Assembly: GCA_013397695.1 (NCBI GenBank)
Contig: VYZI01000067.1
Span: 1,939,619-2,003,618 of the forward strand
Reading direction: 5' to 3'
DNA length: 64,000 bases
Source: Centropus unirufus
Taxonomy: Eukaryota > Chordata > Aves > Cuculiformes > Centropidae
Position numbers and translations under genes: made by a program. Shown piece by piece: positions 11,846-24,473 of this stretch. Each line of letters begins with the position of its first letter. Positions within the stretch are counted from its first letter, which is position 1. The notes under the pieces were generated by a model. It did no database searches. It was not told the DNA's origin and saw only the letters and a program-made list of their open reading frames with translations.

Positions 11846-14800
11846 AGCCTGTGCCAAATGGGTCCCATTTTGTGCTGGCTTGGCCTTAGAGGGATTCCTG
11901 CCTTAATGAAAGTTGGGCCCTTCTAGTGTAACTTTATCCTCTGGAATTGAGTTATTCTGAATTAACCCCACCCTAAGGTTGGTATGTGGTGCAGGACCCC
12001 TGAGGCAGCTCCTGGTGGGAGGAGGGAAGTATGATAGAAGCAAGAAAAGAGTTTGAATTTGTGCACTGCCACCTACCTGGGTGCTCTGGCCAGGAAAGAC
12101 TGAGACAAGTGTCAGTGTGAGCTACTCCCATTAGGCGGATATGGAGTATAAACCCATCATCTTTACTGGGAAATGACTGAAGTGAGCAGTGTTGACCCAC
12201 TTGTTCTCATTAGGACGGATCCCATTGGGGTTCAGGACTTATCCTGGCATAGGAAGTTATAATTCATATTTCACAACACTAGCTCTTGTAAATATGATGT
12301 GGAAATCAATAAGTTGATTTTTTTTTTTTTTAAATTCGTGTTCCAGTTTTCAGGTTATTAAGAAATTCCTCAAATCCTGCTTTGTACAGATTTTACTGTG
12401 TGTCGTGTCACCTCTAATTGTGTGCTGCATCTTAAAGAGACACACTCGCTTCCTCTCTTGAATTACAGAAACTCTAAAAGAAAAGGTTATTTAATTCTCA
12501 AATCACCATGGATCGAGACAGCCGTGGGAGCTCATAGAGGCAAATTGATAGTGTGTGTTTTTCTGAGGTTTTGGGTTTGTTTGATGCATCATGTATCTGC
12601 TAAACACTGACTCCCCACCAAAGAATAACTATGGATTTATACCTACTAAAATGGGGGCCTGTACAGTATACAGAACAACTTCCTATTTCTCAGATAAGCG
12701 ATGCTCCTCAATTTTTATTTTTCTTTTTTTTTTATTCCTTGAAAATCACAGAGTCGGTGGTAGGTAGGAACAGAGCTTTGTTTCCTCATAAATGAGAAGA
12801 GCTGTAAACATTGATTAATCATCATGTGAATTCCTTTTGCCACAGCCCTGCTGACAGATCATTATCCTCTTCAATGCCTGTCTCTTTAGCCTTACTGCCT
12901 TGCGACTTTGTCATACTCTATTAAAGTAAACTGGGTTGTGCGTGGCTTGGAAAGGAAAACAATAGAAACTTGGGTGTTGTAGTTGAGGCTGTTGGCAAAT
13001 TAGTAGATGACACTTCTTGCCACTTAGAGGTGCAAGAGGAGTACTAAATCAGTTCATCAACACTGGGCTCAGCAGTGGTGTTTTGGCTGGGTTTACCGTG
13101 GCTGATGAGACACAAAACTAAACTGTAACAGTTGCTCAGCTCCTTGCATGACTGTTAAGCCTGGTGTCTTGGCCAAGTTCCATTTTGGGTCATTATGTTG
13201 TCCTTTCTGCTGTTGCCCTGTAGTTTCAGCTGGTTTAATTCCCTTTTTCACTTCCCCTTCTGGAACCCGCTGTGTGTGCCCCTGGCACTCTTCACTGCCA
13301 TCCCAGAAGCTGACTGCATGTCAGTAGTAGGTGGATGCGAGGGTGTAATATTCATCTAAAGCCTATAAAGCATTTGATCTGAAAAGATGAAAGGCCCCTC
13401 AATAAAGGAAGAACTATCACTGCCGTTCAATCACAAATAGTAAGTAGCTCCTATTATCACCGTATTGAGGTTGGCACCTTATGTTCAAGGAAACAAAGTC
13501 CTTTGGGTTGGTTTGGTATCCCTATTTTCCCATATCTATTACATCTGAAAACCTGCCTGACAATATTGTTTTTTTCCAGTCACTACTGACCAATAATGCA
13601 TTTAACACATTTCAGTATCTCCAAGGTAACACTTTGCCAGCTAGAGATTAATTCATTGGATTCAATTTCCACTGCACAAATGCCATTCCTCAGTCAGAAT
13701 GAGCATGGTAAGCAAGTTATTGTTCATCTGGCACTGAGGTAGGACACCACCCTGAGTTATTTGCAAGAGGAAACTGTGTGTATGCAGCAAAGGCAGGCTC
13801 ATGGACCAAAGTTTTCCCAAAGTACTGTGGTCTTAAGTGTAGCGGAACAATACTAGTTATTATTTACTGTAGGTAGCATCTGAGAAATGGCAGGCTAAAT
13901 AGAAATTATTCCCAACTACAGCTATGTCAAGTAATTCGGTTATATTTACAGGATATTTCCTTTGTGCAATCAAATACTTCACATTATCCAAAAACCTTTT
14001 ATCTTTTACCACTGTCAGATACCTTTGTCCACTGTATTACATTGTTAAGCAACCTCTGTTCTGTATTTTTATATAGCTTCTTGCTAATACTGTGCAATAG
14101 TCTTTGTCCTTTAGTTGAAGGTGTGGGACTGAGTATTGGAAAAAACAAATGACACGAACATGCTGACCTCATTACAAAATAAGTGGTTGCCCAACAAATA
14201 TTTCTAGCTTCTTCCTTAGAAACAATCTGATAAGAAACAGACAAGTATGACTTCTGTTCAGCCTGTAAACGCTTTGCATAAGTGTAATTAGGGACAAACC
14301 TTTTTTTTCCCACAGTTAATTTTAATGATGGCCTTCTCTTCCACTGGCTATAGATTTCTTACTGAGGTCACAGGTTGATTCTAATATTTGGGGAGGGGGA
14401 ATATCAATTGAACTGAGATCCTCTATGGAGAATAAGATGTCAGATTATCTTTATCACAGGCCACAATTTATTTTAGAGTGAAGATCCAAATAGCCAATCT
14501 TAAAAGATGGCATTGTCAGAAATGCTTAATACTGATCCTTCCCTCTTAACATCTCAGAAATCTTACTGTAACTTCTTCTTTGAGAGGTAACAGAACCATA
14601 TATATAATAGTTAATACTTGGGAGAGTAAATTTTTGGGGAGGAAGGAAGGCAAAGTCAAATATTAAGATGTCAAACACTGTTTTATGTCCTTCTCTTGAG
14701 CAAAGCTAGAATAACAGTAATGTTGGAGTTTCCTGTTAAAAACTTTGCAGAAACTTAACACATAGGATAATTTAGGAGGAAACAGAGCACAAGGTTTATT

Positions 14801-15875
14801 AAAATATATTATTTGGGCAGTGATTATATGAAGATGTTGAGTTGACTTCTTTAGAACTCATTTTTTGTCCTAGAAAATAGAAAAGTATGCTAATCATCAA
14901 GTAATTCCAGTAGACACAACAAGTTGTATTTTAATATCTGGTGGTAGAAATGCAAGGAAGCAAGTAGTGACACAGCAGACAGGATCTTGATTTAAAGTCC
15001 AAGAAAATAACCCTAGCAAGACATGGTTCTTTGGTAAACATATCTAGCATGGTTTTATAATGTGCTTCATTTAGTGTCCTGGGGAATTTTATGATGCTTT
15101 TTTTTGAAAGTCAAAACTATATCACTAAACAGCCTTACTAAATCACGTATGCATTAATGAAACCTAATGTTTATTGAAATCTGTCCAAAGGTCTAAGGGT
15201 TTCTCTGTGAAGCTCTAGAATGGCTTTACAAGGATGTATAGTGGGCTAGTCACTTAATTTTGCTTTCTTAAGGGAAGAATAATAGCATAGTCTGGATTTA
15301 TTGATATATGTTTGGTGTGGAATGTTGTGAATGTTGATATAGACAGAGGAATAGTTCTTAGGAATGAGACCTAAATACTTAGTAAGGAAAAATAGATTTG
15401 GACAACATTAAAGCTGATACATGTGGCAAAAATATAACAGAGTGCAAGAGTATTGAAAGGTTCAAGAAATGCTCTGATGTTAGTGAAAAAGTGAACTAGT
15501 CTTAAGTATGCAGTAAGGAATGACTCATTTTTGACTGCCCACACGCGGGTGTCGGTGTAGCAGGGTTGTGGAGTATGACAGTGTCTCTGTTGTAACTACA
15601 TAACTATTTAATCAACACAACTAATACATTAGCAAATGAGAAGGCATCTGAAGGAGAATTTTAGCATGCTAAGAGATAAGTGGCTCTGTCACAGAAAGGT
15701 CAGGCCTGTGCACTGTAGAGTAACTTGCCTGCCTTATCCTTTTGGCCTGCTTCTTTGTCTGAAGGCTCAAGGGAGAGAAAGAGGTAAAACTGTGAGCTGG
15801 ATTAGTTATCCTACCAGGCTGATAGCCTCTGTGTCTGCCACACGATCTCTCTCCTCTCCCCCACCTTTGTGATAG
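11846..15875. other. Noncoding DNA, no gene recognised
   Basis: Unique-looking AT-rich sequence with short frames only, the longest being 104 codons on the minus strand (13999-14313) without a recognisable domain. T-rich runs lie at about 12319-12332 and 12719-12734. I see no repeat element. Confidence 0.6.
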
Positions 15876-15904
15876 CACCTGATGCTATCACAAAAATGAG
15901 TGCA
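15876..15904. repeat. Perfect 12-bp hairpin, 5-base loop
   Basis: TTTGTGATAGCA at 15876-15887 is exactly mirrored by TGCTATCACAAA at 15893-15904 around the loop CCTGA. Each arm includes GATAG or its complement, so it could bind a GATA-type factor as a pair of sites or fold in RNA. The stem is too short for a typical microRNA precursor, and the flanks do not extend the pairing. Confidence 0.85.
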
Positions 15905-18900
15905 TGCGTATGTGAATAAAATGTGCATAGGAGGAGATCCTCATAAATGGCAGATGTAATTCTGGTCACAGGATAGCAGTTGGTATTTGTGTCAAGTCAG
16001 GTGGCTTAGCTGTGAGAGAGCATCTAAGCACTGGCACGTAGTCAGCATGTGATAGGGGTGTATCTCTGTCTCAGTTTGCAACAGGTAAGCCAGGTCCCAA
16101 GTACTATTTTCCAGATAGAATTTGCAACCTTGATTCATCCTCTGGAATTAAAAGGCTGGGCCCTTAAAAGCAAAACTATTTCTAGCCCCGTAGCATTCTT
16201 TTTCCTGCTCTTACCCAATAGTTTCGGCTTTTTCACTCCCTACATATGAGATAATAAGCTCTCTGCCTCAGGTTGCTCTCGGAGATACGAACTGGTATCT
16301 TTCAACTGAGGACGTCAAAATGGGACCTCAGCCCTGACATGTTTTTGGTGATATAAACAGGGCAAGTGCTGTTATTCCCCTTTCAATTAAATTCTTACAA
16401 GTAAATCTGCCAGGCCTATTGAGGTATGAGGCTGGGATGTATCTACTTAAAACAACATTTGAAAATGCAAATTAAATGTACTTAATCATGCCTAGCAAAC
16501 CCTGGAAGATGCCAAAATTCCTATAAGCCAAGTACCCACCAAACCGATCAAAGTTCAAACAACCTTGAACAGAAGTGTTGGGTGACTACAGAGAAGTCTT
16601 TTTTTGTTGCATCAGAAGGAGTTGGGGATTCAGAACTTGGAGTCCTTCTCCATAAAGAAAACTTAGAATTCCTTGGGGAATCAGGGTGCCTCAGTTCCTT
16701 TGGAAGGAATTTCATGGATTGACTCTATTAGAAGTCTGTAAGATCCCAGTTCCTTGTGTAGATTCTCAGCATTGGCTGCCACAAGGAAAGAAAAAGACTC
16801 CTTGCATCCTTGGGCTTCTGCTGTCTAACCTGCAAATGCCACCAGACTTGTGCTCCAAGAGATAAAGATCACCCAAGCAAGTTTTGAAAGATGTAGTTTT
16901 GGTCAGGGACAACTAAAATAGAGCTTAAATAGTTTTTTAGCCCATCTTGCACAGAAGATTTGGCTGCACTACACCCTTAGAATGCCAAGAAACAACATGA
17001 AGAACAGGGTCCACTTCCTTCTGGTGTCTTAATTTTCAAATACTAGCAAGTAAAAGTGCTTCTTTCACTGCACACTGCAACCATCCAGTTGAAGCTATTC
17101 ACACACAAAAAAAAAATTCAACGAAACATAATTTCTTAATCAGCATCCTGGGATTTTCTTCTGGTAGCTTCCAAAAATGAGGGTGCCCAGAACCCCTTTA
17201 TAAACTTAGTTCCTGGCCTTTTCCTGCTTAATGTCACTTCCTAAGTGGCAAGCATCCCACGGGTTGCTACAAAGATAGCATCAACTGCTGGCCCCAAATT
17301 GTTCATTTGCACATGTGTTTTACGGGATGAGCTTTAAAGGAAAAATAGGATAGGAAGAGTCTTGCAAAACACGAAAAAAGTTGCCAAGTTTAACATAACC
17401 TAATGCTGGAAATAGAGTTGATAAAACTTGGCAAGGAATCCCATGTGGTTATCCTGTTTGGCTTTTAAGGGAAATCAGTGCTTGGAAGTAAGGCACTGTC
17501 TTTGAGAATCTCTAGAATACAAAAAAATATTCTGCTAGTTCAGCATAATTCGTAGGTTTAGCCAAGCTCTTTCCAAGTTTCTTATGAATTTTTATATCTT
17601 TGAGTCAAACGTTGTACTTAAGATTTTGTATTGTTGGGGAAAAATGAAGGACTGAAAATGACAAATAATGTGAAAAGAAGTCAATTGACTCCACTTCTAC
17701 CAGAACAGCCATAATATTGGATAGAAGAAGCAATAGAGAATCTGTCCAGGCTTGATTTTGGCATTTACACATAAATTCTAGCAATGCTTGTTCATATATG
17801 CTCTGAAGAGCTTTCAAGAGTAAGAATAACATCACTTAAATTATAGTCCATCTTGAGACGGAATCCTGTAATATTTATAACATTATTTCATATTCTTAGA
17901 TGTGAAGACAAACTAAAAAGAAATGAAGTTGCGAATAAGCCCTGACATAGATCTCTGTTTTTTTAAATTGCACTGTGCTTGGATACCTCCGCTTTAAAAC
18001 TACTCATAACAAAAGACACACCTACTTTTACTATTAAGATATGAAGATATATTTGGTCCACTGTGGGTGATGAAGGGATTAGCTATGATCATAACTAGGC
18101 AACAGTTGTTCTGCAACCCTGTAATTGTAATGGAAGTTCATAATCTGATTCTTTTCTTGCAAATCCTAATTTACAGATATTTGTAGGAGCTGGAGGTAAA
18201 TGTAGTTCTGTTGTAATCTACTTTCTGTCAGATCTCTGCAAGAACAAAAATGAAAAGAGAAGATTATTGCTTTAGAAAAGGTGGGGTTTTTTTATTTTAA
18301 AAGGTCTTTTTAGAGCAACCTGTTTGATAACATTTCTAGCACTTGCAGACTTTCTGATACAAAGTGATGGAAAGTAAAATTGAAATCACCTCTAAAGGCT
18401 TGCATTTTATCTAAGTTGCTGGAGGAAGGGAATACTGTTAACTTTACTGTTACTGTTAACTTCAGTTAAAGCACTTGGAGCTGGGGTATTGGGGAGCAGC
18501 AAGCCTCTTCTGCCTTAATAATGCAAGTCTCCTACTAGATACCAAACAACAACTTCTGCGGCATCCTACAAGCCTACAAACTCTCCCTTTCCTCTCTCCC
18601 TTCTCTTGTTTCAAAATGAAGGTAAAACAAAAATTCATCTTTAATTTGCAGAAGAAATTCTTTTAGAAATACTGACCAACTCTTCCCATGATAAGACTTG
18701 GGGTTGTTGGTATTAAAAAATATTTCAAGTTTGAATTCTCTTTTTATATATAGAGTGTTCTTTAGCTAATAAGATGGATTAACTTGTTTTCATCCACCGT
18801 AGTTTCAGGACGTGTTATGGCAGTTATTTTTGACTGGAAAGCCTTTATTCTGAATAATTATGCATACCGTTCAGGACCTCACTGATGGGAAGCAAAGTGT

Positions 18901-21900
18901 TTCTCTCCTTCATTTGCAGTACTTAAGTGAAGAGCCAGATGGGTCCAGTAGCTAGAGCTATAAAAGAAGCTCTCCTGTGCCTTTGGTTGGAAGTTCAATA
19001 CCATCGCATCCCTAAGAGCAGCTGCTTCTGCTTGAACCTGGGGTTATGAAAGATAAACTGCATTAAATGGTACATCATTAAATATCAGCTGAGTAACAGT
19101 ACTGTGGTGTGTTGGCCTGCCTAAACCACTAGCATCTGTCTCTTCACAGGCAAAGAGTTGCTTTTTAAAGTAATGCAGTGAAACACTAACAGAAGGACGA
19201 GTCCTCAAGCCACACACACAAAAAAAAATAACACAACAAACCTTCAAATAGCATTTTCTTGGGTTTTCAGCCAGTGCCTGAAGATCAGCATACACCCAGT
19301 AGAAGAACTGATAAAGCAATGTTTTGTTAACATTCCTAATGTGTATATCTACGTGTGAATAGGCATAAATATATAGCAAATACAGATAAATTAGTAATTC
19401 TGTACTTGTTCAACTTTCTCCCTGTTGTGCAACTGTCTTGCTTTAAAATCTGTTTAAATTGTACCTGCCTGATATCCTGGCATTCTTGTGAATGCTGGAT
19501 TTGCTAGTTTTATCTTGCTTGCATGCAGGACAGGAAGATGAGAAACGGGGAAAAAAAATATGCTATTTGAAAATCAGATCAAATCAGGAAGGATGCTGAT
19601 GGCCTGAATAAAATTGTTCCAAACTAGACCTTTATTTGTCTGCAAGAATTAGTTTCTAGAAAATGTCAGAACAGATTAGTACTGGAAAGCTCCCCATTGT
19701 GCATGGTCTCACAGTGCTCAAACAGATCAGCTGTGGCTTGTGAATCTTTGCAGGTTTTTTTTTTTTATTTTTTTTGCTTGCTTTGCTGTTTTGTGTTTGC
19801 AGGGTGTTTGTTACTGATTTTTCCCAGTGTTTATACTACAAGTCCTTTATCACTTTGCATTGTCTAATTCTCAAGAATGATATAACATAAGAGGTAACCT
19901 TTACCATACAGATCTTGGCTCAAGCTTCTATAACATCATCTGTACTGGAAGCCAAGAAAAGCATGAAATGCCCACTCCCTAAGTTAATGATGCTGAAATA
20001 AGGCAAAGTCATGTACATATGAAAGAAAGGGATTACTCCTGTGCTCTTTTACAAGGAAAATTGTCTCATGAAGTGACTTACAGCAAGTATTCATATGAAA
20101 AATTTCAGTGTTAATGCTGTTATTTGTATGAAATGTGTAACAGGCGGTTCTTGAGTTTAACTCACAATGCAACTAGTAATGTTCCAGTCATTAATGTAGC
20201 TCCATGGAACTGTGTGGGATAAACAAGGGATGGGAAGTGCTGCATGAAAGATTAATGCCATTCAGACTTACAGATACACAGATGAGCTGCAGATTTCTCC
20301 ATAGCTGGAGTTTACAAGTTACAGGAAAGGAGTTAAAAATCTTCATATAATTTCTTCTGTGTCCTTCTCCTCTTTCTTGATGCAAGATACGAGGTTTGAA
20401 GCTAGCACAAAAGAGCCTCTAAATACGAAAGTCAGTGCTGCAAAGAACTATACTTTTTTACTTCACTCTCTTCATGTATTAGATAATGAATGCAATGGCA
20501 CAAACCAACAAAGATAAATGATACAGCTACAGCTAGAGAACATAGTTTTCTGGAACATGAGATAAATACTTTTAAAATAAGTGATAGTATTTTAGGGGAT
20601 GTGAACCTATAAGAAATGCATATATTGCATAGTATTTGATACTTATTGAGGCATCAGAGAAAAAGCGCTGTCTTAAAGGCACTTAATGGGAATCACTGTT
20701 TGCTCCCTTGGCATGGGCTTCTAGTGAAAATAGAATCCAGAAGCCTTCTAGGTAGAGAGGAAGCAGATTAACACTCTTGTATACAGCACTAGCATTTTTT
20801 AAATTTCTAATGATTGGACAGTTCTAGATGTGATTGCACCCAGGTATGTTCCTGTGGTCCAAGGACAGTCTATTAACTAATTAGTGCAGAATCGATGGCC
20901 ACACCTGATAGTCCTGATCTAGCAAGGATGTTGTCTGATTGCAGCCCAAGAAGAAAAGAAACAATAGGCATCGGTAAATAGAGATGTCAGCATTAGATTC
21001 TCTTAGTAGTTTGCCATCTCTATAAGTGCAATTTAGGACTTAAATGCTCGATAAATGAAGTTTTCGTATAGGGAAATTATGTAGGTTTATTTATGTTGAA
21101 AACAAGTGGCTGTGATCATGTCAATATTATTGATTAATTATAGGCTCAGGTATAGACTTGAGTGCTCCTTTTGTTTTTTTTTAACTGTTAGTACAGTAAG
21201 GAATACAGTATGAAAAGTGATTGAAATTATCCTGTCTGGACTCATTGCTGTTAAACCTGACAGAGTGAGAAGACAGCAACCTGGCTGTCCTTTGATTAAT
21301 TCAAAATCTGTAAGCAATTACATCAGTCAGCTGTATTCTGTAGTAGCCAAACATGGCTAGCATTAGTAAATAATGCGTTGTGTTTGTGGAAGCTAATTTC
21401 TATTAAAATTATTTAAGAGATCTTAGTAACTTGTGTAACTTCCCAAAGGATGTACTTTTTACGGCTCAGCAGTAAATTAAGTCCTGCTTCTGACTGTGCC
21501 CTCACACTGTCATGGCATCATTCTGCTATTACTGCCAGTGCTAAATCTAAGTTTAGGTTTGTAGAATTAGATCATACTTCCTAACTTTGGGTTCCCTTTC
21601 ATCACTCTAGAAGGTGTGTCTTGCTTACCTAAGTACTTGGTTAAATATCTCCTGGCTGTTCAGCAAGGACTGTTGACAAAGGATGTAGCCCTTACATTTT
21701 CCTCCCTCGTTAGGGTATAAATTAACTTGTAAATCACATTGTTCTTAACATTGAAAAAAAAAGCCGAGTGGTGAAGGGCATCATCAAACGTTTGTGCAAT
21801 TAAATACATCAGCTATGCTTGCAGCGATAGTAACTGGACATCCTGTGTTTAGAATGAGTTGTACTGGAAACAGTATGAGAAAAATGTAGCCACCCCTCCT

Positions 21901-22530
21901 AGGTCAGGACAAAATACCAGTACTTGCCATTCCCAAGAAGTCTTTCTTAATCCCTATGATTAAGTACATGAATTTATCCACCTCTTCTCTCTCCATCTCT
22001 TATCTCTTGTTTGTTTTTATATCAGGAAACACAGTTACTGGGATTGAACCTTGGGAAGCATGAAATGTAGTGCCCTATGTGGGACACATATAGGGATTGT
22101 CACAGTGCTTCCATACATAACAATTATATCAGCTGGTATTACTATACAGCTGTTTTTACAAGAAACAAACCCAAACCCTAAAGCAGTTTTATATCTTCTG
22201 TTCTTCAAGGTGCTGCTTCTTCCAATTTGACTCTGCCTATGTCAAAAATGGGATTAAGCTTTAAAAACTTAATTCAAGATAAAACACTAAAGAGCTTTTA
22301 CCTGAAAAGCTCAAAGATACTGGGTGTCTTTTAGCTGTTTTTCTTTCTTTTTAGCTTTTTTCTTTTTAAAAAAGTTGTGCTAATCAATTTCTTCTCAAAA
22401 CACTCAAGTTCCTTACAGTTTCCTAAAACTGGAGAGAAATTGCAGTTCTTTGTAAGCTAAATCAATCTCTGAAGAGCCCTATAAGAATAAAATAGCTTAA
22501 GGATGAAACAGCAGTAAGAAAGGAGATCCA
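15905..22530. other. Noncoding DNA, no gene recognised
   Basis: Mostly unique AT-rich sequence. It contains a 27-base pure pyrimidine run at 18581-18607, three ACTGTT motifs close together at 18434-18460 (two within the 9-mer ACTGTTAAC), and a T-rich tract at about 19755-19776. The longest frame is 111 codons on the minus strand (19044-19379), which translates to low-information sequence. No repeat family is recognised. Confidence 0.6.
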
Positions 22531-22540
22531 TCTACCAATT

Positions 22541-22576
22541 TATCAGTCTATCTATTTTCTAGCCGTATCTATCTAT
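22541..22576. repeat. Degenerate TATC/TCTA microsatellite
   Basis: Imperfect TATC units (TATCAGTCTATCTA, then GTATCTATCTATA) are interrupted by TTTTCTAGCC. This reads as a decayed tetranucleotide microsatellite. Confidence 0.7.
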
Positions 22577-23381
22577 AATGGTTAAAAGTTTTAAAGGACA
22601 CTAAATTTAAGTATTTCATATTGCTTTTCATAAGGGCAGTTCAATTTATCTCTATTCTTTGGGAGAGATGAATATTGTCACTGCACGTTGTAGGCTTGTG
22701 TTGGCTAAAAGGAGTCAGGGGCATGACAGCATTTATAGAAGGCATGAGCTCAAATGTCAGTAGAGCATCCAAAAATGGATGAAGTATCACCCAGCCACTG
22801 TCATCTGTTGAGTGTTTCATGACAGCTGTATCTGCTGACCAGAGCAGGGGCCAGATAATCATGAAAAGCACAGAGGAAGCATACAGCAGTTATACAGAGA
22901 GAGGGGAGGGAGGGAAATGCACCTTTAACATTGTTTTTAATTGCACTGTAATGATTTTTCTAAGACACCATGGTATGTAGCTTAAAGTCTGGCCTGATTT
23001 AAAGCAAACAATAAACCACAGTGCAGCTGAAAAGCAATTGAAAATTCCTCTGCAAGAAGGTTTTGCCCAGGCTAAGTATTTAATAGTGTTTCTCCCAGAG
23101 ACTTTGCCCTAAAGATACTCCTGCCACAATAAAAAAATAATAAAACTGCCTCAACTATTGTGTGTCAACAAGACTATCAAAGCAAATATTCTTGTTATTG
23201 ACTTACTAATGTCAATGTGGAGGGTTAAAATGCGCCTTTTCTTAAAGAGGGTGTAACTTTCGACCATCAGAATTGAGATACTAACACTATAAGTTGCACT
23301 TAAACTTAATGCCAGCTAAAACATCAAATGACCGTGGAACAAAGTAATATCACTCTAGCTTTTTTCTATTATTCTCCCTAG

Positions 23382-23530
23382 TGTATGGATCTGCTGTCTC
23401 CCCCAAGGTATACAAAACTGCCATCTGACTTTATTGTTTTTGATACAACCTCTCATAAGCTGGGGAGCCTTCTGGATGAACTGGCATCCCAGACAAGTCA
23501 TGAAATCAATGGCACAGGCAGTAGCGAGGG
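23382..23530 (+). other. Candidate coding exon (exon-like open stretch)
   Basis: A pyrimidine-rich tract and CCCTAG end at 23381, forming a good splice acceptor. Then 49 codons plus two bases stay open, and GTAGGT at 23531 forms a plausible donor. In the phase starting TGT ATG GAT CTG the translation begins CMDLLSPPRYTKLPSDF and continues with LGSLLDELASQ; it has several CTG leucine codons and a composition unlike the AT-rich shadow frames nearby. In-frame stops flank it on both sides (TAG at the acceptor, TAG across the donor), as expected of an exon bounded by introns but also of chance. I do not recognise the protein. A second plus-strand frame is also open, which weakens the case. Confidence 0.3.
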
Positions 23531-24447
23531 GTAGGTGTCATTGCAAGGCAAAGTCTTTGATGTGAAAGCCTTCTCTTATCCTCTTATCTAACCCTTGCCT
23601 TCCCATAGCAATGTCTCATATTGTTCTGTTGCTTCAGCATGTCAGGGTCTCTGTTATTACAGCTCTAGGTTATCCAACAGATGTTGCTGTAAACTGGTGC
23701 GGCAGGAACAATGGGACTTCAGTTCACCCTTTGGATAATGTTAATAAAGCATCCTTCTTGGGAAACAGAATCGTTTAAAGATGTGTCACTTATGAACATA
23801 GCCAAAAGTAGGAGCTGGGACTTTTTCACAAGTTCAGATAACTTTGAGTCTAACTCTACAGGCAAATTTAGATACTTTAGATAAACTTCAACTTCTAAAT
23901 TATCCAAGCTGATAGTGATTCAGCTATGTTAAGTACAGGGTTTTTAAGATATTTACAATTTAAAAGCAAATTATGAAGTGAAAATCATAGTATAATGAAT
24001 GCAAAGGGATATGCCTGTGTCTGCAGGTAGTCTGAGATTACGCAATAACTCAATGGGTTGGTACGGTCGAGTATCAGCCAATTTTTCTTCTGCTCTTGTA
24101 AGAGCAAGGGAGGTTATGACTGCTACCATGTAGCTCAACAAGGTTCTCGGTATCTCTGAAGAAATGATCCCTCACAAAGCCAGATAACAGTTGTCCGTGT
24201 AATCTATCCAAAAATGAAATTGTCTTGAGGACATACAAGCCAAAGGTCACTTGTGGGACTGGTTCTTCTGTTATCAATCCCAGAAGAGTGTCAGGCTGCA
24301 GTATGGTTGTAATGTCCTTTAGGGCAGCACTGTTTGTTTTTTTGCATCTATCCAAACACTAATAAGATGAGGAAATGCATAATTAATAACAGTATGAGCA
24401 GTGATGCCAAAGGCCATGACTTGCCTTCATGAGGCATCGTGATATAT
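23531..24447. other. Noncoding DNA, no gene recognised
   Basis: Beyond the candidate exon the sequence returns to AT-rich. A 93-codon minus-strand frame (24074-24355) reads fairly smoothly but has no family resemblance and no clear splice context. I treat it as unsupported. Confidence 0.5.
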
Positions 24448-24473
24448 ATCTGAACCACTCTGCTGGTTCAGAT
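24448..24473. repeat. Perfect 10-bp hairpin, 6-base loop
   Basis: ATCTGAACCA at 24448-24457 pairs exactly with TGGTTCAGAT at 24464-24473 around CTCTGC. Just outside, AGGC at about 24432 can pair with GCCT at 24474 across a bulge of about a dozen bases on the left arm. It could be the core of a decayed inverted-repeat transposon or a structured RNA; no family is recognised. Confidence 0.85.

Noticed and set aside
18920..18955. TTCATTTGCAG acceptor followed by a short frame ending YLSEEPDGSSS and stop
   Set aside because: Only about a dozen codons; cannot be told from chance.
24074..24355. 93-codon minus-strand frame
   Set aside because: Protein-like by eye but no family resemblance; on the opposite strand to the exon candidates nearby.
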